From the NCBI GenBank assembly GCA_964553405.1, contig CAZKLS010000087.1:1-11983 (forward strand): a stretch of DNA of 11,983 bases, written 5' to 3'. Position numbers and translations under genes: made by a program. The notes under the pieces are model-generated. The model was not told the DNA's origin and made no database searches. It saw only the letters and a program-made list of their open reading frames with translations. This DNA is from DATIRA01 sp964553405 (GTDB taxonomy: Bacteria; Pseudomonadota; Gammaproteobacteria; Steroidobacterales; Steroidobacteraceae). Shown here one piece after another: positions 1 through 6,510 of the stretch. The first letter of the stretch is position 1. Every line of letters starts with the position of its first letter.

Positions 1-836
1 TCGATCAGGACCTTCATGTCCACCGCGGCGCGCGTCGTCTCGGTGTCCTGTGACTTCGACGAGAGCGTGTTCGCCTCGCGGTTCAGTTCCTGCATCAGGA
101 AGTCGAGCCTGCGGCCCGCCGGCTCGTCCGTGTCGAGCACGCGCCGCACCTCGGTGACGTGGCTGCCGAGGCGGTCCAGCTCCTCGTCGACGTCCATCTT
201 GTACGCCAGCAGCGCGATCTCCTGCTCGAGCCGCTCAGGATCCACCTGCGTCCCGAGCTGCGCCACGCGCTCCTCGACCTTGGCCCGGATCCGCGCGCTC
301 ACTTCCGGCAGCCGCTCGCGCACCGCGGCCACCAGCGTCAGCAGGTCGTCGCAGCGGCCGACCAGCATCTCCCGCAGGCGCTCGCCTTCGCGCGCACGCG
401 CGTCGTTCAGGTCGGCCGCAGTTTCCTCGATCAAGGCGAGCGCCGCCGCGGCGATCGGCGAGGCGTCCCGCTCGGCTTCGCGGATCACGCCCGGCCAGCG
501 CAGCAGGTCCAGCGGGCTGGTCGGGCCCGGGATGCCGCCGACCATGCTGCCGACCTCCGAGGCCCGCTTCATCAGCTCCTCGACCAGCGGCTTGTTGAGC
601 TCCAGCGCCGGGGCGCTCGCCGACGAGCCCTTCAGGTAGATGGCCGTATCCACCTTGCCGCGTCTGAGCGCAGCGCCGAGCACTTTGCGGGCCTCGTTCT
701 CGATGCTCCGCAGGTCCTCGGGGAGCCGGAGCGACAGTTCGAGGTAGCGGTGGTTCACCGCGCGGAGCTCGCAGATCAGGGTGCCCCAGGGTCCGGGGCT
801 TTCGCGCCGGGCGAAGCCGGTCATGCTGCGGATCAT
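1..836 (-). CDS. yicC: YicC family endoribonuclease, 3' end cut by window edge
   Basis: Reading the minus strand from ATG at 836 gives an open frame of 278 codons that leaves the window at base 1 without a stop. The N-terminus MIRSMTGFARRE and the following ELRAVNHRYLEL block are signatures of the YicC N-terminal domain. Near the window edge, MDVDEELDRLGSHV, RRLDFLMQELNREANTL and DMKVLI match the conserved C-terminal DUF1732 region. The E. coli protein is 287 aa, so only about ten residues are missing. YicC is known as an endoribonuclease that acts on RNA in the cytoplasm and influences small-RNA stability. It is divergent from the phosphatase gene, with 98 bp between the two start codons. 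No strong Shine-Dalgarno sequence is visible before the ATG, but the MIRSMTGF start is nearly invariant in the family, so the start is secure. Confidence 0.95.
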   Translation of the reverse strand, partial: MIRSMTGFARRESPGPWGTLICELRAVNHRYLELSLRLPEDLRSIENEARKVLGAALRRGKVDTAIYLKGSSASAPALELNKPLVEELMKRASEVGSMVGGIPGPTSPLDLLRWPGVIREAERDASPIAAAALALIEETAADLNDARAREGERLREMLVGRCDDLLTLVAAVRERLPEVSARIRAKVEERVAQLGTQVDPERLEQEIALLAYKMDVDEELDRLGSHVTEVRRVLDTDEPAGRRLDFLMQELNREANTLSSKSQDTETTRAAVDMKVLI

Positions 837-873
837 TGGCGTACCGGGGAACTTGCGGAAAGATGCGATCGCC

Positions 874-918
874 GGGGCCGGGCCCCACTTACGGGAGCGC
901 TGCGGCCGGTGCTATAAA
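874..918 (+). promoter_or_regulatory. Weak candidate promoter for the phosphatase-rph-rdgB-hemW group
   Basis: The 98-bp gap between divergent yicC and the phosphatase gene holds TATAAA at 913-918, a good -10 match, with TTACGG at 889-894 as a poor -35 at 18-bp spacing. Just upstream is a GC-rich inverted repeat, GGGGCC-G-GGCCCC (874-886), which could be an operator or only a compositional feature. A start from this promoter would leave a short leader of about ten bases. This is a reading by eye and no transcription data support it. Confidence 0.3.
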
Positions 919-934
919 CGACACTGGATATTAC

Positions 935-1708
935 ATGAGAAGCAGCGTGCCGGAGTCAGCCCTGCAGATCGAGCACGCGGACCTCAGCCTGCTCGGCAAT
1001 CGTGAGGAAAACCAGGACCGCGTGGCCATCGCCGTCGGGGATGGCGCGACCATGCTGGTCGTCGCCGACGGCATGGGCGGGCATTCGGACGGCGCGAGGG
1101 CAGCCGAGCGCGCGGTCGACTGCATGCTCGCGGAGTTCTGGGGAGCCACCCACCCGCTGTTCGACCCGGAGGGTTTCCTGCACCTGACGATCGGTCGTGC
1201 CCACGAGGCGGTGGCCGAGCTCGGGCGCGGACTGCCCTCGGATGTCCGGCCGCGGGCCACCTGCGCCGTCTGCATCGTCCAGCGTTCGGGTGCGCACTGG
1301 GCGCACGTGGGCGACAGCCGCGTGTATCTGTTGAGGGACGGCGCGGTCCTGTACCGGACCCGCGATCACAGTCACGTCGAGCTGCTGCTGCGCACCGGCA
1401 GGATCACCGAGCGGCAGGCCCAGGAGCATCCGATGCGCAACTACGTCGAATGCTGCATCGGCGGCGATCCGACCCTGCCCGAGATGTCGCTCGGTGGCCG
1501 CAGGACGCTGCTGCCGGGCGACGTGCTGCTGCTGTGCTCGGACGGACTGTGGGGCGGAGTCTCGGACGAGCAGATCGGTGCGCTGACGCTCAGTCCACCC
1601 GGCGGGCTCCAGGCCGCGCTGCAGGAACTCGGCGAGCGATCGTTGCGTGCGACGGCACCGCACGCGGACAACACGACGGCCGCGGCGCTGCGCTGGCGGG
1701 GGTCCTGA
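935..1708 (+). CDS. PP2C-family serine/threonine protein phosphatase
   Basis: This 257-residue cytoplasmic protein has the PP2C (PPM) metal-dependent phosphatase motifs in order. They are RxxNQD (NREENQD, residues 22-28), ADGMGGH (44-50), the central HVGDSRVYLLRDG block (124-136), LCSDGLWGGVSD (200-211) and a terminal DN (245-246). Asp28, Asp45, Asp203 and Asp245 are the expected Mn/Mg ligands. The length fits the compact bacterial Stp/PrpC type with no membrane segment or extra domain. ATG at 935 is chosen because homology begins about ten residues later; it has only a weak GGA upstream. An in-frame TTG at 836 would add 33 residues unlike the family and would overlap the yicC start. The gene heads a plus-strand group and is 18 nt from rph. 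No partner kinase lies in the window, so the substrate is unknown. Some gammaproteobacteria carry a PP2C gene, with or without a kinase gene, at this position beside rph. Confidence 0.9.
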   Translation: MRSSVPESALQIEHADLSLLGNREENQDRVAIAVGDGATMLVVADGMGGHSDGARAAERAVDCMLAEFWGATHPLFDPEGFLHLTIGRAHEAVAELGRGLPSDVRPRATCAVCIVQRSGAHWAHVGDSRVYLLRDGAVLYRTRDHSHVELLLRTGRITERQAQEHPMRNYVECCIGGDPTLPEMSLGGRRTLLPGDVLLLCSDGLWGGVSDEQIGALTLSPPGGLQAALQELGERSLRATAPHADNTTAAALRWRGS

Positions 1709-1726
1709 GCCGTGGGAGGACGAGCG

Positions 1727-2470
1727 ATGGCGAGACCGAGCGGCAGGCAACCGGCGGAGCTGCGGCCCATTCGTCTGACGCGGGGTTTCACGCGCCATCC
1801 GGAAGGCTCGGTGCTGGTCGAGTTCGGCGAGACGCGCGTGCTGGTCACCGCGAGCATCGAGGAGAGCGTGCCGGGGTTCCTGCGCGGGCGCGGCCAGGGC
1901 TGGGTGACGGCCGAATACGGCATGCTGCCCCGCGCAACGCATACCCGCTCGCCGCGCGAGGCGGCGCGGGGAAAGCAGGGCGGACGCACGCTCGAGATCC
2001 AGCGCCTGATCGGCCGGTCGCTGCGCGCGGTCGTGGACCTGCGCGGCCTCGGCGAGCGTACGCTGACGCTGGACTGCGACGTGCTGCAGGCGGACGGCGG
2101 CACGCGGACGGCCGCGATCACCGGCGCCTACGTCGCGCTGCACGACGCGGTGGACTGGCTGCGTCGCCGTCGGGACCTCGCCTCGAGCCCGGTGCATGGG
2201 CAGGTCGCGGCGGTATCGGTGGGCATCGTCGCGGGCCAGCCCGTCGTGGACCTCGACTATGCGGAGGACTCGGACGCCGAGACGGACATGAACGTGGTCA
2301 TGAACAACGGCGGCGGATTCGTCGAGGTCCAGGGAACCGCCGAGGGACACGCGTTTCGCCGACACGAGCTCGATGCGATGCTCGACCTCGCCGCCACCGC
2401 CTGCGGGCGTCTGTTCGAGGTGCAGGCCGCGGCGATCGCGGCGCAGCCGGGAGCGCGGGTCGAATCGTGA
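1727..2470 (+). CDS. rph: Ribonuclease PH
   Basis: RNase PH is a phosphorolytic 3'-5' exoribonuclease that trims the 3' ends of tRNA precursors and takes part in structured RNA decay; it works as a hexamer in the cytoplasm. The 247-residue product is close to full-length family members (about 238 aa) and follows them throughout. Matching blocks include EGSVLVEFGETRVL (26-39), TASIEESVPGFL (41-52), GQGWVTAEYGMLPR (56-69), RGKQGGRTLEIQRLIGR (81-97), LDCDVLQADGGTRTAAITG (115-133) and SDAETDMNVVM (182-192). ATG 1727 is preceded by GGGAGGA (1714-1720) at 6-nt spacing, which decides the start over the GTG at 1712. The gene follows the phosphatase by 18 nt and its stop overlaps the rdgB start. Unlike the frameshifted rph of E. 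coli K-12, this copy looks intact. Confidence 0.97.
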   Translation: MARPSGRQPAELRPIRLTRGFTRHPEGSVLVEFGETRVLVTASIEESVPGFLRGRGQGWVTAEYGMLPRATHTRSPREAARGKQGGRTLEIQRLIGRSLRAVVDLRGLGERTLTLDCDVLQADGGTRTAAITGAYVALHDAVDWLRRRRDLASSPVHGQVAAVSVGIVAGQPVVDLDYAEDSDAETDMNVVMNNGGGFVEVQGTAEGHAFRRHELDAMLDLAATACGRLFEVQAAAIAAQPGARVES

Positions 2471-3081
2471 GGATTCCCGGCGGGATCGTGCTGGCGTCTG
2501 CCAACGCCGGCAAGCTCCGAGAAATGCGCGCCATCCTGGCCCCGCTCGGGCTCGAGGTGCGTTCGCTCGGTGAGTTCACCGAGGACTCGCCCGTGGAAGA
2601 CGGGCTCAGCTTCGTCGAGAACGCGATCATCAAGGCACGCTTCGCGGCCGGGGCCGCGGGCCTGCCGGCCATCGCCGACGACTCGGGGCTCGAGGTGGAT
2701 GCACTCGGCGGCGATCCCGGCATCCGCTCGGCGAGGTATGCGGGGGAAGGAGCCGACGCGCAGGCCAACAACCAGAAACTGCTCGAGGCGCTGAGCGGGG
2801 TCCCGCCGGCTGAACGCAGCGCCCGTTTCCGCTGCGCGATGGTGTTCATGCGCTGGCCGCTCGACCCGGCGCCGCTCGTCTCCCAGGCATGCTGGGAAGG
2901 CAGGATCGCAACGCGAGTCCACGGCGCGGGCGGGTTCGGCTACGACCCGCTGTTCCTGCCCGCCGGCCTTGAGGGAACCGCGGCGGAGCTGGACCCGGAC
3001 GCGAAGAACCGGCTCAGCCACCGCGGCCAGGCACTGCGCGGGCTGGTCGCGGCGCTTGCCGGGATGTCAGCGGATCGATGA
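2467..3081 (+). CDS. rdgB: XTP/dITP pyrophosphatase (RdgB/HAM1 family)
   Basis: RdgB hydrolyses the non-canonical purine nucleotides dITP, XTP and ITP to monophosphates plus pyrophosphate, keeping deaminated purines out of DNA and RNA. The 204-residue protein shows the HAM1-type motifs: SANAGK near the N-terminus (11-16), VENAIIKAR (50-58), IADDSGLEVDALGG (69-82) containing the catalytic/metal Asp pair, GAGGFGYDPLF (153-163) and SHRGQAL (184-190). The start is GTG 2467, which overlaps the rph stop as GTGA; no in-frame ATG occurs before the conserved SANAGK motif. A GGGAG at 2449-2453 is rather distant, so initiation is probably coupled to the end of rph translation. The same frame stays open far upstream, through rph and into the phosphatase gene, but that extension is a non-coding shadow. 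The gene overlaps hemW downstream. Confidence 0.96.
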   Translation: MRIPGGIVLASANAGKLREMRAILAPLGLEVRSLGEFTEDSPVEDGLSFVENAIIKARFAAGAAGLPAIADDSGLEVDALGGDPGIRSARYAGEGADAQANNQKLLEALSGVPPAERSARFRCAMVFMRWPLDPAPLVSQACWEGRIATRVHGAGGFGYDPLFLPAGLEGTAAELDPDAKNRLSHRGQALRGLVAALAGMSADR

Positions 3082-4334
3082 TCGAAGGCAGCGGCCCGCC
3101 GCTTTCGCTCTACGTCCACCTTCCCTGGTGCGTGCGGCGCTGCCCCTACTGCGACTTCAACGCGCACGCACGGCCGCGAGCCGGTCTGCCCGAGATCGCG
3201 TACCTCGATGCATTGATCGCGGATCTCGAGGCGTCGGCGCCGGATTGCGGCGGGCGCCGGCCCGCTTCGGTGTTCTTCGGTGGAGGCACGCCCAGCCTTT
3301 TTTCGCCGCGCTCCATCGGGCGCCTGCTCGAGGCGGCCGACCGGGCGCTCGGGCTGCCGTCCGGGGCCGAGATCACGCTCGAGGCGAACCCCGGAACCGT
3401 CGAGCACGGCCGCTTCGGCGGGTACCGTGCAGCGGGGATCAACCGCGTCTCGCTCGGTGCCCAGAGCTTCGACGACGCGATGCTCGCGGCGCTCGGGCGT
3501 ATCCACTCGCACCTCGAGATCGACGCCGCAGTCGCCGAGCTGCAGCGGGCGGGCCTCGGCAACTTCAACCTCGACCTGATGTATGCGCTGCCGGGCCAGA
3601 CGATCGAGCAGGCACGGCGCGACGTCGAGCGGGCGATCGAGCTCGGTCCCGCGCACGTCTCTCACTACCAGCTCACGCTGGAGCCGGGCACGCCGTTCTC
3701 GCGCCGGCCGCCCGTGCTGCCCGACGACGAGGCGGCCTGGGAGATGCAGCTGGCCTGCTCCGAGCGCTTGTCGGCGGCCGGGTTCGTGCAATACGAGGTC
3801 TCGGCGTGGTCGAGACCCGGCATGCAGTGCCGGCACAACCTGAACTACTGGCGCTTCGGGGATTACCTGGGGCTTGGGGCAGGTGCGCACGGGAAGCTCA
3901 CGGACCGGGGCAGCGGTGCAGTGCGGCGCACGGCTCGCGTCAGCGACCCTGCTGCATACCTCGCGGCAGGCTCGCAGCCGGAGCGACTCGCCGAGGATCG
4001 CATCGTGACGGCCGAGGAACTGCCATTCGAGTTTTGCCTGAACGTCCTCAGGCTGAACGGCGGATTCGACGGCGACCTGTTTACGGAGCGGACCGGGTTG
4101 CCGCTCGGTTGCCTGCAGCCAAGCCTCGACGAGGCGCGGGCCCGCGGCCTGATGGCGCAGGATCCGCCCGGCCACTGGTTCGTGACCGGGCTCGGCCGGC
4201 GCTTCCTGAACGACCTGCAGGCACTGTTCCTGCCAACGGGAAGCTCGCAGGAGCCCGCTCCGCAGGCAACCGGATCGCAGAGGCAGGCTGACTTATGCAC
4301 AGATCCAGTGGCTGCTGAAGATTCGGCACCTTAG
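3078..4334 (+). CDS. hemW: Radical SAM family haem chaperone HemW (coproporphyrinogen oxidase-like)
   Basis: The product is a 418-residue radical SAM protein. The Fe-S cluster motif CVRRCPYC (Cys18, Cys22, Cys25) follows LYVHLPW. Further family blocks are FFGGGTPSL (66-74), EITLEANPGT (98-107), INRVSLGAQSFDD (121-133), NLDLMYALPGQT (164-175), HVSHYQLTLEPGTPF (193-207), and YEVSAWSRPGMQCRHNLNYW with YLGLGAGAHG (239-272). HemW proteins bind haem and are thought to insert it into respiratory enzymes; they are often misannotated as oxygen-independent coproporphyrinogen III oxidase (HemN). The YCDFNAH sequence just after the cluster fits HemW better. ATG 3078 overlaps the rdgB stop as ATGA, implying coupling. 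Family homology ends near FLNDLQALFL (about residue 386). The last 32 residues are a Gln/Ala/Pro/Ser-rich tail that runs into the compositionally odd region containing DnaA boxes. Confidence 0.94.
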   Translation: MIEGSGPPLSLYVHLPWCVRRCPYCDFNAHARPRAGLPEIAYLDALIADLEASAPDCGGRRPASVFFGGGTPSLFSPRSIGRLLEAADRALGLPSGAEITLEANPGTVEHGRFGGYRAAGINRVSLGAQSFDDAMLAALGRIHSHLEIDAAVAELQRAGLGNFNLDLMYALPGQTIEQARRDVERAIELGPAHVSHYQLTLEPGTPFSRRPPVLPDDEAAWEMQLACSERLSAAGFVQYEVSAWSRPGMQCRHNLNYWRFGDYLGLGAGAHGKLTDRGSGAVRRTARVSDPAAYLAAGSQPERLAEDRIVTAEELPFEFCLNVLRLNGGFDGDLFTERTGLPLGCLQPSLDEARARGLMAQDPPGHWFVTGLGRRFLNDLQALFLPTGSSQEPAPQATGSQRQADLCTDPVAAEDSAP

Positions 4335-4504
4335 CCAGCATATTCGAAGTGACATATTAGGCGGAGTACATAACCGACTGATTCATAGAATAAAAATGAC
4401 GTGGTCAAAATTTGATCAAAGCAACGATCCCCACGGCAGACTGCAGTGGGGAGGTACCTGCAGAAAGGAGGTCCACAGTTTTATCCACAGGTTTTGTGGA
4501 TAAA
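4293..4504. other. AT-rich region with DnaA boxes; candidate replication origin or DnaA-binding locus
   Basis: Three exact matches to the DnaA box consensus TTATNCACA lie within 211 bp: TTATGCACA at 4293-4301, TTATCCACA at 4481-4489, and its reverse complement at 4495-4503. AGTACATAA at 4365-4373 is a two-mismatch fourth copy on the minus strand. Between them, 4291-4440 is about 44% GC by count, 4341-4420 is about 34% and 4381-4420 is 25%, in a window of roughly two-thirds GC. The AT core holds TTTGATCAAA (4411-4420), and GATC also occurs at 4302 and 4426. Clustered DnaA boxes beside an AT-rich unwinding-like segment is the usual layout of a bacterial oriC. However, this locus is not next to dnaA, gidA/mnmG or rpmH in the window, so a DnaA titration or regulatory site is a real alternative. 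The left box lies inside the hemW tail. Confidence 0.5.
4480..4504. repeat. Perfect inverted pair of consensus DnaA boxes
   Basis: TTTATCCACA (4480-4489) and TGTGGATAAA (4495-4504) are exact reverse complements separated by five bases. Each arm contains the full 9-mer TTATCCACA, the high-affinity R1/R4-type box of E. coli. Random occurrence of two exact boxes back to back in GC-rich DNA is unlikely. A partial third copy, GTCCACAG, lies just upstream at 4471-4478. The pair sits 56 bp upstream of the rpmE -35 element. Confidence 0.8.
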
Positions 4505-4559
4505 TGCCGGCCCCCAACCCCCCACGGACCCCGGATCCGCGGCCGGCCGGTCACCGAGC

Positions 4560-4588
4560 TTGTCCCGGCACGGCCTGACGCCTATACT
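4560..4588 (+). promoter_or_regulatory. Sigma-70 promoter of rpmE
   Basis: TTGTCC at 4560-4565 and TATACT at 4583-4588 match the -35 (4/6) and -10 (5/6) consensus at the optimal 17-bp spacing. Transcription would start near 4595, giving a leader of about 35 bases before the rpmE ATG. The promoter lies immediately downstream of the C-rich stretch and the DnaA-box pair. Confidence 0.65.
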
Positions 4589-4629
4589 TGCCGCCCCTTT
4601 TTTCCCGACTTCTTGCAGGAACGGCGGCC

Positions 4630-4833
4630 ATGAAGAGCGGCATTCATCCCGATTACAAGCAGATCACGGTCACCTGCAGTTGCGGAAACACCTTCGAGAC
4701 CCGCTCGACGATGGGCGAGGATCTTCAGATCGAAGTGTGTTCGAACTGCCACCCGTTCTACACCGGCAAGCAGAAGATCGTGGACACCGGCGGACGCGTC
4801 GACCGCTTCCGCAAGAAGTACGGCCGCGGCTGA
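4630..4833 (+). CDS. rpmE: 50S ribosomal protein L31, zinc-binding type
   Basis: This 67-residue protein of the large ribosomal subunit contributes to the bridge between subunits. It follows E. coli L31 closely: MKSGIHPDYKQI, CSCGNTFETRST, VCSNCHPFYTGKQK and GGRVDRFRKKYG. Cys16, Cys18, Cys37 and Cys40 are retained, so this is the zinc-containing (C+) paralogue, not the zinc-free YkgM/RpmE2 form that Zur controls. ATG 4630 has AGGA (4617-4620) at 9-nt spacing; the open frame begins earlier but those residues are unlike L31. It is a single-gene unit with its own promoter upstream and a strong hairpin terminator 24 nt after the stop. Confidence 0.97.
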   Translation: MKSGIHPDYKQITVTCSCGNTFETRSTMGEDLQIEVCSNCHPFYTGKQKIVDTGGRVDRFRKKYGRG

Positions 4834-4857
4834 ACGGCCAGCGACACGGTTCTCGTG

Positions 4858-4883
4858 AGCGGGGCGCCTCCGGGCGCCCCGCT
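4858..4883 (+). terminator. Rho-independent-type hairpin after rpmE
   Basis: AGCGGGGCGCC (4858-4868) pairs perfectly with GGCGCCCCGCT (4873-4883), giving an 11-bp GC-rich stem with a TCCG tetraloop. It lies 24 nt after the rpmE stop. The downstream T-run is short (GCATTTCGG), so termination may be incomplete, but the position and stem strength support a terminator. Confidence 0.75.
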
Positions 4884-4930
4884 GCATTTCGGCGTCCCGG
4901 ACTGCCTTGCCCGGGAAGGCAAGCGGAACT

Positions 4931-4958
4931 TTGTGGGCCGGGCCGGGGACTCTAGACT
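4931..4958 (+). promoter_or_regulatory. Candidate promoter of the M48 protease gene
   Basis: TTGTGG at 4931-4936 and TAGACT at 4953-4958 are 16 bp apart, each a moderate match to the sigma-70 consensus. Transcription would begin near 4965, only about five bases before the ATG at 4970. This favours the ATG at 4988 as the translation start. The call is made from sequence only. Confidence 0.35.
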
Positions 4959-4987
4959 CCGTAGTGGCCATGAACGGGAAACGAACC

Positions 4988-6457
4988 ATGCTCCTTCGGC
5001 ACCTGCCGGCCGCGGCGATGCTGGCGGCCGCGATGCTGCTGTCCGCCTGCGCCACGAACCCGGTCACGGGCGGCACCGACATCGTGACGATGAGCGAGGC
5101 GCAGGAGATCGAACTCGGCCGGCAGATGCACCCGAAGATCCTGCAGCAGTACGGACGCTTCGAGGACGAGGCGCTGCAGGCCTACGTGAACGACGTCGGG
5201 CAACGGATCGCGCGAGCCAGCCATCGTCCCGGCCTGCAGTACACGTTCACCGTGCTCGACAGCGACGAGGTCAACGCGTTCGCGCTGCCGGGCGGCTACG
5301 TGTACATCACCCGCGGCATCATGGGCTACCTGAACTCGGAGGCGGAACTCACCGCCGTGCTCGGTCACGAGGTCGGCCACGTCACCGCGCGGCATTCGGT
5401 CCGGCAGCAGACCGGCGCGACCGCCGCCGGCATCGGCGCCACGCTGATCGGCGTGCTCACCGGCAGTGGTGACCTCGCGGGCCTCGCCAACATGGCGGGC
5501 ACGGCGCTGGTGCGCGGATACGGGCGCGACATGGAGCTCGAGGCCGACGCGATCGGCGCCGACTACCTGAACCGGCTCGGCTACGAGCCCGCTGCGATGG
5601 TGGACGTCGTCCGGCTGCTGAAGAACCAGGAGATGCTGGAAGTGCAGATCGCGCGGCAGGAGGGCCGTCAGCCGCGCGTATACCACGGTGTCTTCTCGAC
5701 CCACCCCGACAACGACAAGCGACTCAACGAGGTCGTGGCGGCTGCCGGCACGACGGCCGTCGCGGGCCAGCGCCGGAGCGAGGGTCGGGAGGCATACCTC
5801 GAGCGGATCGCCGGCCTGCCCGTGGGTCCGAGCCGGGCCCAGGGCGTGGTGCGTGCGTCCCGGTTCTACCATGCGGACCTCGGGATCACCGTTGCGTTCC
5901 CGAGCGGCTGGGAGGTGGACAACCTGCCGAGCAAGGTCGTCGCGGCCCGCCCGGAGAAGGATGCGTTCCTGCAGCTGATGGCGATGCCGGTGCCACCAGG
6001 CCTCGCACCGCGCGAGTTCCTGGCCCGAAACCTGAGCGGCGTGTCGCTGTCCGGTGCGGAGCCGCTCGAGGTGAACGGGCTGCCCGGTTACAGCGTGATC
6101 GCGCGTGAAATCGCGCTGCCATGGGGAAATCGCGGTCCCGCCCGTTACGCGGTCGTCTATCTGAACAACCTGGCCTACGTGTTCCTCGGCGCCTCGCGCC
6201 TCTCGGCGGCCTTTGCGGCCAACGACCCGATCTTCATGTCGAGCATCCGGACCTTCCGGCGGCTGAAGAGCAACGAGTTCCGGCTCGGCGAGCCGAACCG
6301 GATCAAGATCGTCAGGGCGACTCCCGGCATGCGGATGGAGGAGCTCGCGCGCGTCTCCCCGATCAAGGCCTACCCGCTCGAAAGGCTGCGCCTGCTCAAC
6401 GACTTGTATCCGGACCGGCAACCCGAGGCAGGCCAGCTGCTGAAGATCGTCCAGTAG
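4988..6457 (+). CDS. M48-family zinc metalloprotease, predicted periplasmic lipoprotein
   Basis: The 489-residue product starts with a lipoprotein signal peptide: a positive residue, an Ala/Leu core, then lipobox LLSAC with Cys21. The M48 (Ste24/HtpX-like) catalytic motif is LGHEVGHVTARH with HEVGH at 127-131, and the third ligand region is MELEADAIGADY (Glu183/Asp187). Preceding blocks NAFALPGGYVYITRGI (96-111) and LNSEAELTAVLGH are typical of secreted M48 enzymes related to BepA/LoiP, which act in envelope protein quality control. Here no TPR repeats are seen. Instead, after about residue 295, comes a separate domain starting YHADLGITVAFPSGWEV, then a C-terminal stretch of about 50 residues (RIKIVRATPGMRMEELAR to LLKIV) that resembles a LysM-like module. 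Such a C-terminus is seen in other M48 proteins of high-GC Proteobacteria. ATG 4988 has GGGA at 8-nt spacing; ATG 4970 (six residues longer) is the alternative. Confidence 0.9.
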   Translation: MLLRHLPAAAMLAAAMLLSACATNPVTGGTDIVTMSEAQEIELGRQMHPKILQQYGRFEDEALQAYVNDVGQRIARASHRPGLQYTFTVLDSDEVNAFALPGGYVYITRGIMGYLNSEAELTAVLGHEVGHVTARHSVRQQTGATAAGIGATLIGVLTGSGDLAGLANMAGTALVRGYGRDMELEADAIGADYLNRLGYEPAAMVDVVRLLKNQEMLEVQIARQEGRQPRVYHGVFSTHPDNDKRLNEVVAAAGTTAVAGQRRSEGREAYLERIAGLPVGPSRAQGVVRASRFYHADLGITVAFPSGWEVDNLPSKVVAARPEKDAFLQLMAMPVPPGLAPREFLARNLSGVSLSGAEPLEVNGLPGYSVIAREIALPWGNRGPARYAVVYLNNLAYVFLGASRLSAAFAANDPIFMSSIRTFRRLKSNEFRLGEPNRIKIVRATPGMRMEELARVSPIKAYPLERLRLLNDLYPDRQPEAGQLLKIVQ

Positions 6458-6510
6458 TTTTACGAGCTTGATTAGGTCGCCCGGTCGTGCAAGGCTCCGG
6501 GATGGCTCGG

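Noticed and set aside
956..2365. Long minus-strand open frame of 469 codons opposite the phosphatase and rph
   Set aside because: It is antisense to two clearly conserved genes, rich in Arg/His/Ala/Gln and unlike any family; long antisense frames are common in high-GC DNA.
1450..2466. Upstream extension of the rdgB frame (open from 1450)
   Set aside because: The region overlaps the phosphatase and rph coding sequences in another frame; its Arg/Ala-rich translation has no homology, and RdgB homology begins right after GTG 2467.
2940..4175. Minus-strand open frame of 411 codons opposite rdgB and hemW
   Set aside because: It is a shadow of the high-GC coding strand; HemW motifs on the plus strand account for the region.
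4465..4472. Perfect Shine-Dalgarno-like AAGGAGGT
   Set aside because: No ATG, GTG or TTG lies at usable spacing downstream; the next ATG (4504) is over 30 bases away and opens only a frame overlapping the rpmE promoter.
4293..4503. Open reading frame through the AT-rich patch in the frame ending at TAA 4501-4503, with ATG at 4396
   Set aside because: No Shine-Dalgarno precedes the ATG, the 35-residue product is unrecognised, and the region is better explained by DnaA boxes and AT-rich non-coding DNA.
4533..4551. GGATCC / CCGCGG / GGCCGGCC palindromes upstream of rpmE
   Set aside because: These are short palindromes expected in GC-rich sequence and form no extended stem followed by a T-run.
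4952..6421. Minus-strand open frame of 489 codons opposite the M48 protease gene
   Set aside because: It mirrors the codon periodicity of the real gene and has no recognisable domain; the plus strand carries the HEVGH protease.
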